A DNA stretch of 6,424 nucleotides. Origin: Bergeyella zoohelcum (GTDB lineage: Bacteria > Bacteroidota > Bacteroidia > Flavobacteriales > Weeksellaceae). How positions within the stretch are numbered: the first letter of the stretch is position 1; every line of letters begins with the position of its first letter. The notes under the pieces were generated by a model. That model ran no database searches. It was not told the origin of the DNA and saw only the letters and a program-made list of their open reading frames with translations. This document shows positions 1-5,921 of the stretch, in pieces. The stretch covers positions 1 to 6,424 of the forward strand of contig JAUNHO010000063.1 of NCBI GenBank assembly GCA_030523905.1, given 5' to 3'. The position numbers were made by a program, and so were the translations under genes.

Positions 1-78
1 TAATTCTGCCCAAGTTTTGATGATGAAATGATATGCCCAGTTGGGTTTATCTGCTATAAAGAGTATTTTTTTCTTCAA
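1..78 (-). CDS. Glycosyltransferase, N-terminal fragment (cut by left window edge)
   Basis: This is the start of a gene that continues beyond the left edge; only 26 codons are visible. Translation from a TTG at 78-76 gives LKKKILFIADKPNWAYHFII followed by KTWAEL. A basic start, a hydrophobic beta strand (ILFIAD) and a KPNWAYH motif are typical of the N-terminal Rossmann domain of GT-B glycosyltransferases, in a subgroup common in polysaccharide loci of Bacteroidota. No in-frame ATG exists: the frame is closed upstream by the TAA of the acyltransferase gene at 87-85, leaving only TTG (78) or ATT (81) as possible starts. TTG is preferred because it puts KKK directly after the initiator. The 6-nt spacing from the upstream gene implies co-transcription and probably translational coupling. 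The donor and acceptor sugars cannot be inferred. Confidence 0.75.
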   Translation of the reverse strand, partial: MKKKILFIADKPNWAYHFIIKTWAEL

Positions 79-84
79 AATATG

Positions 85-720
85 TTATTTTAAATTCTTT
101 TTTATAGTTGCTGGTACTCCTGCAACCATTGTATTATTAGGTATATTTGTTCTTACCACTGCTCCTGCGGCTATTATACAATTTTCACCTATTACTACAT
201 CAGGGAAGATGGTAGCACCAGCTCCTATTTGTGTCATTTTCCCAATTTTACATCTCCCTAAAAGTACTGCACTAGGAGAAATTTCACAAAATTTTCCTAT
301 TTCAACATCGTGTGTAATGATGGAATTGTAGTAAATAATGCATCCTTTACCTATGGTAACATCGTTGGATATTCTTACTCCTCCTAAAATATTACAACCT
401 TCTTTTATTTTTACTCCAAAACTCCCAATCTCTGCAAAATTACTGATTGTAGAGACGAGTTTTCCACCAAGGTTTTTGAATTTTTCATACATTTTCAATC
501 TCAATTTAGGATTTCCTATTCCTATCGTAAATTGATTTCCTTCTGTGATGAAAACATTTTTAGCCTCCTCTTCAGATTTTATAATTCTAAATTTTTCATA
601 TAGTCTATCAGGAGAATCTGGAGTTATATCATCAAAGAAAAAAAGAGAGTTTGTACTATTTTTTTGATGAAAAATTTCTAAAATTTCTTTTGCAAACCCC
701 TTTGCACCAATAATTAACAT
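85..720 (-). CDS. NeuD/PglD-family sugar O/N-acyltransferase
   Basis: A 211-residue acyltransferase that most likely transfers an acetyl group from acetyl-CoA to an amino or hydroxyl group of a nucleotide-linked sugar in the cytoplasm. Residues 1-90 form the small N-terminal sugar-nucleotide-binding domain, opening with LIIGAKGFAKEI, the variant of the GxGG(H)AK motif of this family. Residues 95-195 are a left-handed beta helix of hexapeptide repeats (for example VTIGKG, VEIGKF, CKIGKM, TQIGAG, VVIGEN). His137 in IITHDVEIG matches the catalytic base of PglD/NeuD enzymes. The C-terminus carries the GVPA motif (201-204) associated with the CoA site. Length is normal for the family. The ATG at 720 lies 3 nt after the stop of the aminotransferase gene, so the two are surely one operon, and the usual reading is that this enzyme acylates the aminotransferase product. 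Whether the product is an N-acetylated 4-amino-sugar (bacillosamine or Qui4NAc type) or an O-acetylated sugar is not decidable here. Confidence 0.9.
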   Translation of the reverse strand: MLIIGAKGFAKEILEIFHQKNSTNSLFFFDDITPDSPDRLYEKFRIIKSEEEAKNVFITEGNQFTIGIGNPKLRLKMYEKFKNLGGKLVSTISNFAEIGSFGVKIKEGCNILGGVRISNDVTIGKGCIIYYNSIITHDVEIGKFCEISPSAVLLGRCKIGKMTQIGAGATIFPDVVIGENCIIAAGAVVRTNIPNNTMVAGVPATIKKNLK

Positions 721-723
721 TTT

Positions 724-1776
724 TTAATTGTTTTGTATTCTTAGCATCAATCTCGCAATCAGATCTACTTCTTCAAAACTAAGGTCATAATAAAGAGGTA
801 GGCATAAAACTCTTTTGGAAATATCATCTGTAATAGGCAGATTTTGTTTTTCCACATAAGGCAAACTTGTACCTAAAGACGGATAGAAGTATCTTCTCGT
901 AAAAATTTCGTGGAGTTTTAGTTCTTCGATAATTTTTAGCATTAATGTTTCGCTTTCAAATATGATAGGATAATAAGAAAAATTGTTTTCGGAGTTTTTA
1001 TGCCAAATAGGTTTTCTAGCGTTTAGGTTTTGCAATTTGTCATCATATCTTTGGGCTAATTTTTGTCTTGCTTTCTTAATCTTGTCTATAAATTGCAGAT
1101 TAACAAGTCCCATTGCAGCATGGAATTCCGAATTTTTTCCATTTATACCTAGTTCTGAAAAACTTTCAGGACCATTGAATCCGAAGTTTCTCATAGAGGC
1201 TAGTTTTTTCAGCAAATCGGCATTTTTTGTAACCACCAAGCCTCCCTCTATGGAATGGTAGAGTTTAGTAGCGTGAAGTGAGCAAGTGGAAACATCGCCA
1301 TATTCAAATATAGATTTCCCATTGATTTCCACTCCAAAAGCGTGAGCTGCATCATAAATCACTTTTAGGTTATGCTTCTTAGCAATTCTTTCAATTTCAA
1401 CAACATCGCAAGGATTACCATAAACATGAGTTGCCAAAATAGCAGATGTGTTTTCGGTGATGGCTGCTTCTATTTTTTTAGCGTCTAAAACTGGTTTGCA
1501 ATTTTCCCAAACAATACTACTTGTGGTAGCAACAAATGAAAAGGGAGTGGTGATAATTTCTCCTTTTAGTTCTAACGCTTTTATCGCCATCTGTATAGCG
1601 ATGGTTCCATTCGTTACGAAAAGTAGATGTTGGGTATTTAGATGGTCTTTTAGTTCCATTTCTAGTTGGCTAGCCAATGGTCCCATATTAGTAAGCCATT
1701 GGCGAGACCATATCCCATCAAGATAAGAAATATAAGTCTCTTTTGGTGGTAAAAAAGGTTTGGTTACAGGTATCAT
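724..1776 (-). CDS. DegT/DnrJ/EryC1/StrS-family sugar aminotransferase (PLP-dependent)
   Basis: A 350-residue PLP enzyme expected to convert a keto-deoxyhexose on a nucleotide carrier to an amino sugar, using glutamate. The start chosen is the ATG at 1776 (MIPVTKPFLPP, the family's usual opening). The open frame continues to 1902, but those 42 residues are unlike the family and overlap the divergent gene. Visible landmarks are NGTIA at 56-60, TPFSFVATTSSI at 77-88, the cofactor-ring aspartate D142 in YDAAHAFG, the Schiff-base lysine K171 in HATKLYHSIEGG, and GKNSEFHAAMG at 213-223. One feature is odd: after CKPV (93-96) the sequence passes straight to LDAKKIEAAI. Relatives have roughly ten more residues there (a strand like FVDID plus a short linker), so a small in-frame deletion is suspected. 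It is the first gene of a minus-strand operon followed 3 nt later by the acyltransferase, and is presumably transcribed from the divergent promoter region at 1777-1831. The family is certain; the exact substrate and the activity are not. Confidence 0.9.
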   Translation of the reverse strand: MIPVTKPFLPPKETYISYLDGIWSRQWLTNMGPLASQLEMELKDHLNTQHLLFVTNGTIAIQMAIKALELKGEIITTPFSFVATTSSIVWENCKPVLDAKKIEAAITENTSAILATHVYGNPCDVVEIERIAKKHNLKVIYDAAHAFGVEINGKSIFEYGDVSTCSLHATKLYHSIEGGLVVTKNADLLKKLASMRNFGFNGPESFSELGINGKNSEFHAAMGLVNLQFIDKIKKARQKLAQRYDDKLQNLNARKPIWHKNSENNFSYYPIIFESETLMLKIIEELKLHEIFTRRYFYPSLGTSLPYVEKQNLPITDDISKRVLCLPLYYDLSFEEVDLIARLMLRIQNN

Positions 1777-1779
1777 ATT

Positions 1780-1810
1780 TTGGTAATATTGATTAAAAAA
1801 TATACTTTTG
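1780..1810 (+). promoter_or_regulatory. Putative Bacteroidota-type promoter for the plus-strand glycosyltransferase operon
   Basis: TTG at 1780-1782 (-33 element) and TACTTTTG at 1803-1810 (-7 element, consensus TAnnTTTG) are separated by 20 nt, within the usual range for the primary sigma factor of this phylum. Transcription would start near 1817, giving a short A-rich leader of about 15 nt before the ATG at 1832. This -7 box directly abuts the minus-strand one at 1811-1818. Confidence 0.6.
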
Positions 1811-1818
1811 CAAAGATA
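1811..1818 (-). promoter_or_regulatory. Putative -7 box for the minus-strand aminotransferase operon
   Basis: Read on the minus strand this is TATCTTTG, a full match to the Bacteroidota -7 consensus TAnnTTTG, 34 nt upstream of the aminotransferase ATG at 1776. Transcription would start near 1804. I find no TTG at the normal distance upstream (17-23 nt); the region directly upstream is a nine-T run (minus-strand sense) and then the start of the divergent gene. The absent -33 element suggests a weak or regulator-assisted promoter. Not experimentally supported. Confidence 0.5.
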
Positions 1819-1831
1819 AAAAAAAATACTA

Positions 1832-2857
1832 ATGAAAATATCTGTGGTAGTGCCTATATACAATGTGGAGAAATATTTATCGCGTTGTGTAGAGTCTCTC
1901 ATTAGTAAAGAGATAGACGAAAAAGACTACGAAATCCTTCTTGTAGATGATGGTTCGCAGGACAATAGCAGTAATATAGCCAAAGCGTTTGCAGGTGAAT
2001 ATCCGCAGATAAAATATTTCTATAAGGAAAATGGAGGGCTAGGGTCTGCAAGAAATTTTGGTATAGAAAATGCAGAGGGAGAATATATAATGTTTGTAGA
2101 TTCAGATGACTGGCTTCAAGGTGGGGCACTAGGGCTTTTATACCAAAAAGTATGCGAAGGAAAAGATTTGGATATTCTTTCCTTTGACATACAACGAGTT
2201 TTTGATGATGGCAAGATTATAAAAAGTGAGATAGATTACAACCCTAGTTTGCTCTATTCTGGCAAGGAATTAGTCTTACAACATAGATTGACCATAAGCC
2301 CTTGTATTCATCTGATTAAAAGGGATTTATTAATCAAAAATAATATCCGTTTCAGAGAGGGAATTTTTTATGAAGATATTGATTTTTGCCTGAAAATACT
2401 ATTAGCATCGGAGAAAATACTATTCACACCAGATATTGTTTATCAGTATTATTGCAATACAAGTTCCATTACGATGAATCCTGACGAGAAGCATCATCAG
2501 AAAAAAATGAGAGATTACGCCCTTGCGATAGTGGAAATAATGAAAATAGAAAAAAAGCAAGATGATGAACTGGCGAAAAGAATAGCCTATATCCGTGAAG
2601 GGTATTGTTTGCTATGGCTGAAGATGCTATATAGAGAAAATGCAGATTATCTAAATACCAATATTTCTATAAAAAATCTAAAAGATAGTGGAGTTTTTCC
2701 TTTCTATATTGCTCAGCATCAAAAGACGACGGATGACGATGCTCAGTTGTTCTATTTTAATCATCTGATGATGCGTAGCCCTTGGCTGTTTAGAAATAGA
2801 TACAGAAATGCAGTGTTGTTAATGAAAATTAATAAAAGAATAAATTTATTCAGATGA
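1832..2857 (+). CDS. GT2-family glycosyltransferase (GT-A fold)
   Basis: A 341-residue cytoplasmic-face glycosyltransferase that would transfer a sugar from a nucleotide donor to a growing lipid-linked glycan. The N-terminal GT-A domain is clear: ISVVVPIYNVEKYL at 3-16, the nucleotide-binding LVDDGSQD at 37-44 (D39, D40), ENGGLGSARNFGIENA at 66-81, and the metal-binding D-x-D motif VDSDDW at 89-94. FYEDIDFCLK at 179-188 holds the likely catalytic acidic pair (E181, D182), and YQYYCNTSSIT at 204-214 matches the family's Y-x-R/Y-x-x-S-I-T segment. The C-terminal 100 residues or so are alpha-helical, basic at the end (KINKRINLFR), and probably attach to the membrane surface. The ATG is the only reasonable start, since it opens directly at the first beta strand. 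It is the first gene of the plus-strand operon, and its TGA overlaps the next gene's ATG (ATGA, 4 nt), implying translational coupling. The sugar specificity is unknown. Confidence 0.92.
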   Translation: MKISVVVPIYNVEKYLSRCVESLISKEIDEKDYEILLVDDGSQDNSSNIAKAFAGEYPQIKYFYKENGGLGSARNFGIENAEGEYIMFVDSDDWLQGGALGLLYQKVCEGKDLDILSFDIQRVFDDGKIIKSEIDYNPSLLYSGKELVLQHRLTISPCIHLIKRDLLIKNNIRFREGIFYEDIDFCLKILLASEKILFTPDIVYQYYCNTSSITMNPDEKHHQKKMRDYALAIVEIMKIEKKQDDELAKRIAYIREGYCLLWLKMLYRENADYLNTNISIKNLKDSGVFPFYIAQHQKTTDDDAQLFYFNHLMMRSPWLFRNRYRNAVLLMKINKRINLFR

Positions 2858-3543
2858 AGAAAAAAATACTTGTAGTCTATGGAAATGAAGAAATAGAGGC
2901 TAAATATAAAAAAGCCATAGAGCAACTTGGCTTTCAGCATATTTCCTTTTTCAGAGATTCAGCTCCGTATAAAGAGTTTAGACCTACGCTCATAGATAGG
3001 GCATATAATATTTTTAGAAGGCTATTTTTTAATGACAAACTAGCTTTACATAGAGCCTACGATAGGGATAGGGACAGACAAAATGTGAAAAAAATGAAGG
3101 AGATTGCAAAAAAACATCCCAATATAGATAAAGTTTTGATGTTTAGGGCTGATATTTTTCCTAAAAAGATGATAAAACTTTGTAGAAAAATCTCTAAAAA
3201 TATGATAACCCATCAGTTTGATGGAATGAAGGTTTGCCAAAAGTTAATGACTTTTTATAAGTCTTTTGATAGGATTTTTGTTTTTGATAAAAAAGATTTA
3301 GAAGACTATAAGGGGTATGGTTTTATGCCACTCACGAACTCTTGGTTTCCAGATGAAGATTACAATATAAATGAGATAAAACAAGATTTGTTTTATGTGG
3401 GAGTAGGTACGCCTGATAGAATAGAGAAGATAACTCGCCTAAATGAAAAAATACAGCAAACACAATATAGCCTAAACGCTTATTTAAGCGTATCTCACGC
3501 TGGTTTGGAAAGACAATGGGGGGGGGGTACAACTAGGTGTTAA
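2854..3543 (+). CDS. Putative GT-B-like glycosyltransferase, N-terminal two thirds, frame broken at a G10 tract
   Basis: As it stands this frame encodes 229 residues and ends just after a run of ten G with the stray tail GGGTTRC. Residues 1-223 look like an LPS-core or capsule glycosyltransferase of GT-B type, distantly like the RfaS or CgeB-like groups. An N-terminal Rossmann half begins KKKILVVYGNEE. IDKVLMFRADIFPKKMIKL at 91-109 and the spaced pair FDRIFVFDKKDLEDY (138-152) and FMPLTNSWFP (157-166) are its conserved-looking blocks. The second domain begins at DLFYVGVGTPDRIEKITRL (178-196). The donor-binding part lies in the fragment at 3548-3880, so this product should be inactive. With nine G the frame reads through as GGVQLGVKPMKYSDN and gives one 341-residue protein. 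It starts inside the stop of the preceding GT2 gene. Either it is a phase-variable gene in the OFF state or the assembly has one G too many. The family assignment is tentative; the frame break is directly visible. Confidence 0.72.
   Translation: MKKKILVVYGNEEIEAKYKKAIEQLGFQHISFFRDSAPYKEFRPTLIDRAYNIFRRLFFNDKLALHRAYDRDRDRQNVKKMKEIAKKHPNIDKVLMFRADIFPKKMIKLCRKISKNMITHQFDGMKVCQKLMTFYKSFDRIFVFDKKDLEDYKGYGFMPLTNSWFPDEDYNINEIKQDLFYVGVGTPDRIEKITRLNEKIQQTQYSLNAYLSVSHAGLERQWGGGTTRC
3518..3527 (+). repeat. Ten-G homopolymer within a coding region (candidate phase-variation tract)
   Basis: Ten consecutive G, flanked by CAAT and TACAAC, lie in an otherwise strongly AT-rich gene. The next longest G run in the window is six (4502-4507). 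Such tracts gain and lose single bases by slipped-strand mispairing. Tract lengths of 9 or 12 would join the frames at 2854 and 3548. The present 10 gives a stop at 3541-3543, and 8 or 11 would give a stop at the TAG seen at 3534-3536. Confidence 0.9.
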
Positions 3544-3547
3544 ACCT

Positions 3548-3880
3548 ATGAAATACAGTGATAATATAGCGAATGTGAAGAAGTCTAATGCTATTGTAGA
3601 TATGAAATTGTCTCATCACGATGGGCTTAGCTATCGTTTTTTTGAGGCTATTTATTATAAAAAGAAATTAATAACCGATAATAAAGCGGTAGTGAATTAT
3701 GATTTTTATCATCCAGATAATATCTATATTACAGATTATGAAAATTTTGATGGTATAGAGGCTTTTCTAGAAAAACCTTATGTGGAAATAGACGATACGA
3801 TAGTGCAGAAGTATAGCCTTGAAAACTGGTTGAGATACGCCCTTGATTTACCACCATATACACCGATTGATTTAGCTTAA
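3548..3880 (+). CDS. C-terminal part of the frame-split GT-B-like glycosyltransferase
   Basis: A 110-residue open frame that is the natural continuation of the gene at 2854-3543. It carries the conserved C-terminal block IVDMKLSHHDGLSYRFFEAI (positions 16-35 of this fragment), followed by YYKKKLITDN. Such a small-residue and acidic Y-R-x-x-E-A stretch is where GT-B enzymes bind the nucleotide-sugar donor. The same open frame extends upstream without a stop to the G tract (codons reading VQLGVKP), which shows that the ATG at 3548 is an internal methionine, residue 232 of the restored protein. Translation could in principle restart here, because the upstream TAA is only 4 nt away, but a lone donor-binding fragment is not expected to be active. 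TAA at 3878 is followed 6 nt later by the next GT2 gene. Confidence 0.7.
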   Translation: MKYSDNIANVKKSNAIVDMKLSHHDGLSYRFFEAIYYKKKLITDNKAVVNYDFYHPDNIYITDYENFDGIEAFLEKPYVEIDDTIVQKYSLENWLRYALDLPPYTPIDLA

Positions 3881-3886
3881 ACCGAT

Positions 3887-4750
3887 ATGAAAATTACCAT
3901 TTTTACACCTACTTATAACAGAGCTCATACCCTGCCAAAAGTTTATGAAAGCCTCGTAGCACAGACTTCTAAAAATTTTGAATGGATACTGGTAGATGAT
4001 GGCTCTACAGATGGTACAGAAGAATTGATAAAATCTTATGTGTCTGAAAATAAAATAGATATAAAGTATTATAAACAGCCCAACCAAGGGAAGCATATCG
4101 CTATCAATACAGGCTTAGACTATGCCCAAGGAGATTATTTTTTGGTTTTAGATAGTGATGATCACCTTGCAGATAGATGCGTAGTACAGCTACTACATCT
4201 TATTTCAAAAATAGAGAAAGACGATAGCATAGCAGGTGTTACATTTATACGATCTCTAATGAAAGATGTAGATACATCAAAATTTGGAAATTTTGAAACT
4301 TTTGATTCTGAGGCGTATCAATGGGAGGAAGTGAAGGGAGAAATGTCCTTTTGCTATAAGACCAGTATATTAAAAAATTATAAATTTCCAAAATTTGAAG
4401 GAGAGAGATTTTGCCCAGAATCTTTGATACATAATAGAATAGGACAATCCTACAAGGTACTTTACACGGATAATATTTTAGCATTTGGGGCTTATTTAGA
4501 AGGGGGGCTTACTTCCAATTTTTATTCATTATTACTGAATAACCCACGATATTCGATGCTTTGGTATAAAGAAAAAATAAATACAGCACATTTCAGAAAG
4601 GAGAAAAAAAATCTTTATGCTAATGCCTATTGGGATATAGCCCTAAAAGCCAAACATATCCCTTGGAGGGAGAAAATATTTGGAATACCAATTTTCTGGA
4701 CCATAAAGTTTTTTGTTTCTAAATTTAAGAAACGATTAGGTTTTGGATAA
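3887..4750 (+). CDS. GT2-family glycosyltransferase (GT-A fold)
   Basis: A 287-residue GT-A enzyme that would add one sugar to the nascent glycan at the inner face of the membrane. Landmarks are ITIFTPTYNRAHTL at 3-16, LVDDGSTDGTEEL at 35-47 (D37, D38), KQPNQGKHIAINTGLDYA at 63-80, and the metal-binding LDSDDHL at 88-94. The GKHIAIN loop and the segment FEGERFCPESLIHNRIG (170-186), with its acidic residues, match a subgroup of GT2 enzymes frequent in capsule and O-antigen loci of Firmicutes and Bacteroidota. The C-terminus (FKKRLGFG) is basic and preceded by an aromatic amphipathic stretch (IFGIPIFWTIKFFVSKF), suggesting peripheral membrane attachment. It is the last gene of the plus-strand operon, 6 nt after the split glycosyltransferase. 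Its final 26 nt overlap the 3' end of the convergent GT4 gene. A run of six G at 4502-4507 encodes part of EGGL. Donor and acceptor are unknown. Confidence 0.92.
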   Translation: MKITIFTPTYNRAHTLPKVYESLVAQTSKNFEWILVDDGSTDGTEELIKSYVSENKIDIKYYKQPNQGKHIAINTGLDYAQGDYFLVLDSDDHLADRCVVQLLHLISKIEKDDSIAGVTFIRSLMKDVDTSKFGNFETFDSEAYQWEEVKGEMSFCYKTSILKNYKFPKFEGERFCPESLIHNRIGQSYKVLYTDNILAFGAYLEGGLTSNFYSLLLNNPRYSMLWYKEKINTAHFRKEKKNLYANAYWDIALKAKHIPWREKIFGIPIFWTIKFFVSKFKKRLGFG

Positions 4751-5867
4751 GTTCTTTCATCTTATCTCCCCATATTTGCCAGTTGAGTTCAGTTTCGTAT
4801 TTTTTTCTAGCATTTAGAGATATTTGTGGTATTTTATCTAGATGATTGAGATACTTAGTCTCTATTAGATAGGCAAAATCTTCCGCACTAGCAGATACAG
4901 GAAGCATATTTCCTGTAAGGTCTTCGTCTATCAGAGATGGGATTCCACCAGTATTTGTAGTGATTACAGCTAGTCCGTAACCAGCCGCTTCGCAGAAAGA
5001 TATAGGGGTACAATCTGCCAAAGTAGGAAGAAATAAAAAATGAGATTCGTTTAGAATATCGCGTATTTTTTGGGCTTCTTCAGGTATGTTTTTATTTAGA
5101 AAAGGGATTACCTCCATTGCTTTTGAAGTTCTTGGCGGTGTGCATCCTACTACCTTTAAAGATACATTATAGCCTTTGTTTTTAAGGATTTCTATAGTTT
5201 TTAGTGCAGTTTCACCTCCTTTTCTTTCCCAATCTACGGCTAGGAATAAGAATATAATCTGCCCTGAATAATCTTTATTGAGGTTGATTTGCTCAGGAAC
5301 TTCAGCATTAGAGCCGAATTTTATAGTATGTATCTTCACTTTTTCTATACCATAAAAGTAATGAGCATCGTTAGAAGCCCAGTCTGATGAAAAGACCAAA
5401 GTATTAGCTTTCTGTAATGCTTTTTTCTCTATAAAAGTAGTGATTTTCTTTGACAAAAAACCAAAGCCACTCATTGCACCATAATAATTAAGCAATAGAT
5501 GAAAAGTAGCATCGTTGAGGTATAGGATAGGCTTTTTTGTTTTTAGAAATGCTATTTCTGTGGCACAAGTAGGTGCAAAAAGCACATCTGGATTTTCTTT
5601 TTTTATGATTTTTGAAATGTTTCTACTTCCTATAATGGCTTTGGTGATGAATTGATTTTTGTTAAACCCTCTATTGAAAATTTTGTAATAAATATTGGCT
5701 ATTTTATCAAAAAGTAAATTTTGTTTTTCGGTATATTGTATAGGTATCCACACAATCTCAAATCCCTGATGGATAAGTGCTTCATACATTTTATAGATAG
5801 TGCCAGACCATACTTTTTTATTAGTAGGTGGCTGGGTACATAGAAAACCGATTTTTATTTTTTTCAT
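4725..5867 (-). CDS. GT4-type (GT-B fold) glycosyltransferase
   Basis: A 380-residue retaining-type glycosyltransferase of the group 1 (GT4) family, acting in the cytoplasm or at the inner membrane face. The ATG at 5867 is chosen; a GTG directly before it (5870) would add one residue. The N-terminal domain starts KKIKIGFLCTQPP, with the glycine-containing loop KVWSGTIYKMYEAL at 18-31. LYLNDATFHLLLNYY at 115-129 and LVFSSDWASNDA at 157-168 are family blocks. The C-terminal domain has FLAVDWERKGGETALK at 208-223, whose arginine and lysine contact the donor phosphates, then LKVVGCTPP at 237-245. The donor-site segment DCTPISFCEAAGYGLAVITT spans 285-304, in which D285 takes the first position and E293 the second of the classical E-x7-E pair. 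Length and domain order are complete. The gene lies 54 nt downstream of the partial GT2 gene in the same direction and is tail-to-tail with the plus-strand operon, overlapping it by 26 nt. Specificity cannot be read from sequence. Confidence 0.92.
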   Translation of the reverse strand: MKKIKIGFLCTQPPTNKKVWSGTIYKMYEALIHQGFEIVWIPIQYTEKQNLLFDKIANIYYKIFNRGFNKNQFITKAIIGSRNISKIIKKENPDVLFAPTCATEIAFLKTKKPILYLNDATFHLLLNYYGAMSGFGFLSKKITTFIEKKALQKANTLVFSSDWASNDAHYFYGIEKVKIHTIKFGSNAEVPEQINLNKDYSGQIIFLFLAVDWERKGGETALKTIEILKNKGYNVSLKVVGCTPPRTSKAMEVIPFLNKNIPEEAQKIRDILNESHFLFLPTLADCTPISFCEAAGYGLAVITTNTGGIPSLIDEDLTGNMLPVSASAEDFAYLIETKYLNHLDKIPQISLNARKKYETELNWQIWGDKMKELIQNLIVS

Positions 5868-5889
5868 CACTAAAAACTCTTATGTTTTA

Positions 5890-5897
5890 CAAAAATA
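5890..5897 (-). promoter_or_regulatory. Possible -7 box upstream of the GT4 gene
   Basis: On the minus strand this reads TATTTTTG, fitting TAnnTTTG, 22 nt upstream of the GT4 ATG at 5867. The nearest upstream TTG elements are at 5915-5913 (15-nt spacing) and 5925-5923 (25 nt), both outside the usual 17-23 nt. It sits beside a perfect AT palindrome (AAATATTAATATTT, 5893-5906). In such AT-rich DNA a chance match is quite possible. Confidence 0.25.
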
Positions 5898-5921
5898 TTA
5901 ATATTTGTTTCTCAAATTATA

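Noticed and set aside
85..535. Plus-strand open frames opposite the acyltransferase
   Set aside because: They are shadows of the hexapeptide-repeat gene on the other strand, without recognisable protein features.
1777..1902. N-terminal 42-residue extension of the aminotransferase (start at 1902)
   Set aside because: The extension is unlike the family, covers the divergent promoter region and overlaps the opposite GT2 start. The ATG at 1776 gives the standard MIPVTKPFLPP opening.
3060..3076. Short direct repeat GATAGGGATAGGGACAG encoding DRDRD
   Set aside because: There are only two to three degenerate units within coding sequence. It is too short to treat as a tandem repeat.
4502..4507. Six-G run in the second GT2 gene as another phase-variation tract
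   Set aside because: Six G is short for efficient slippage, it encodes normal glycines (EGGL), and the gene is intact.
4715..4733. Hairpin GTTTCT-7 nt-AGAAAC as an intrinsic terminator
   Set aside because: The stem is AT-rich and weak. On the minus strand it is followed by A rather than U, and on the plus strand the T run precedes it.
5893..5906. Perfect palindrome AAATATTAATATTT as an operator
   Set aside because: It is pure A/T in an AT-rich spacer, so chance is a sufficient explanation. There is no second copy in the window.
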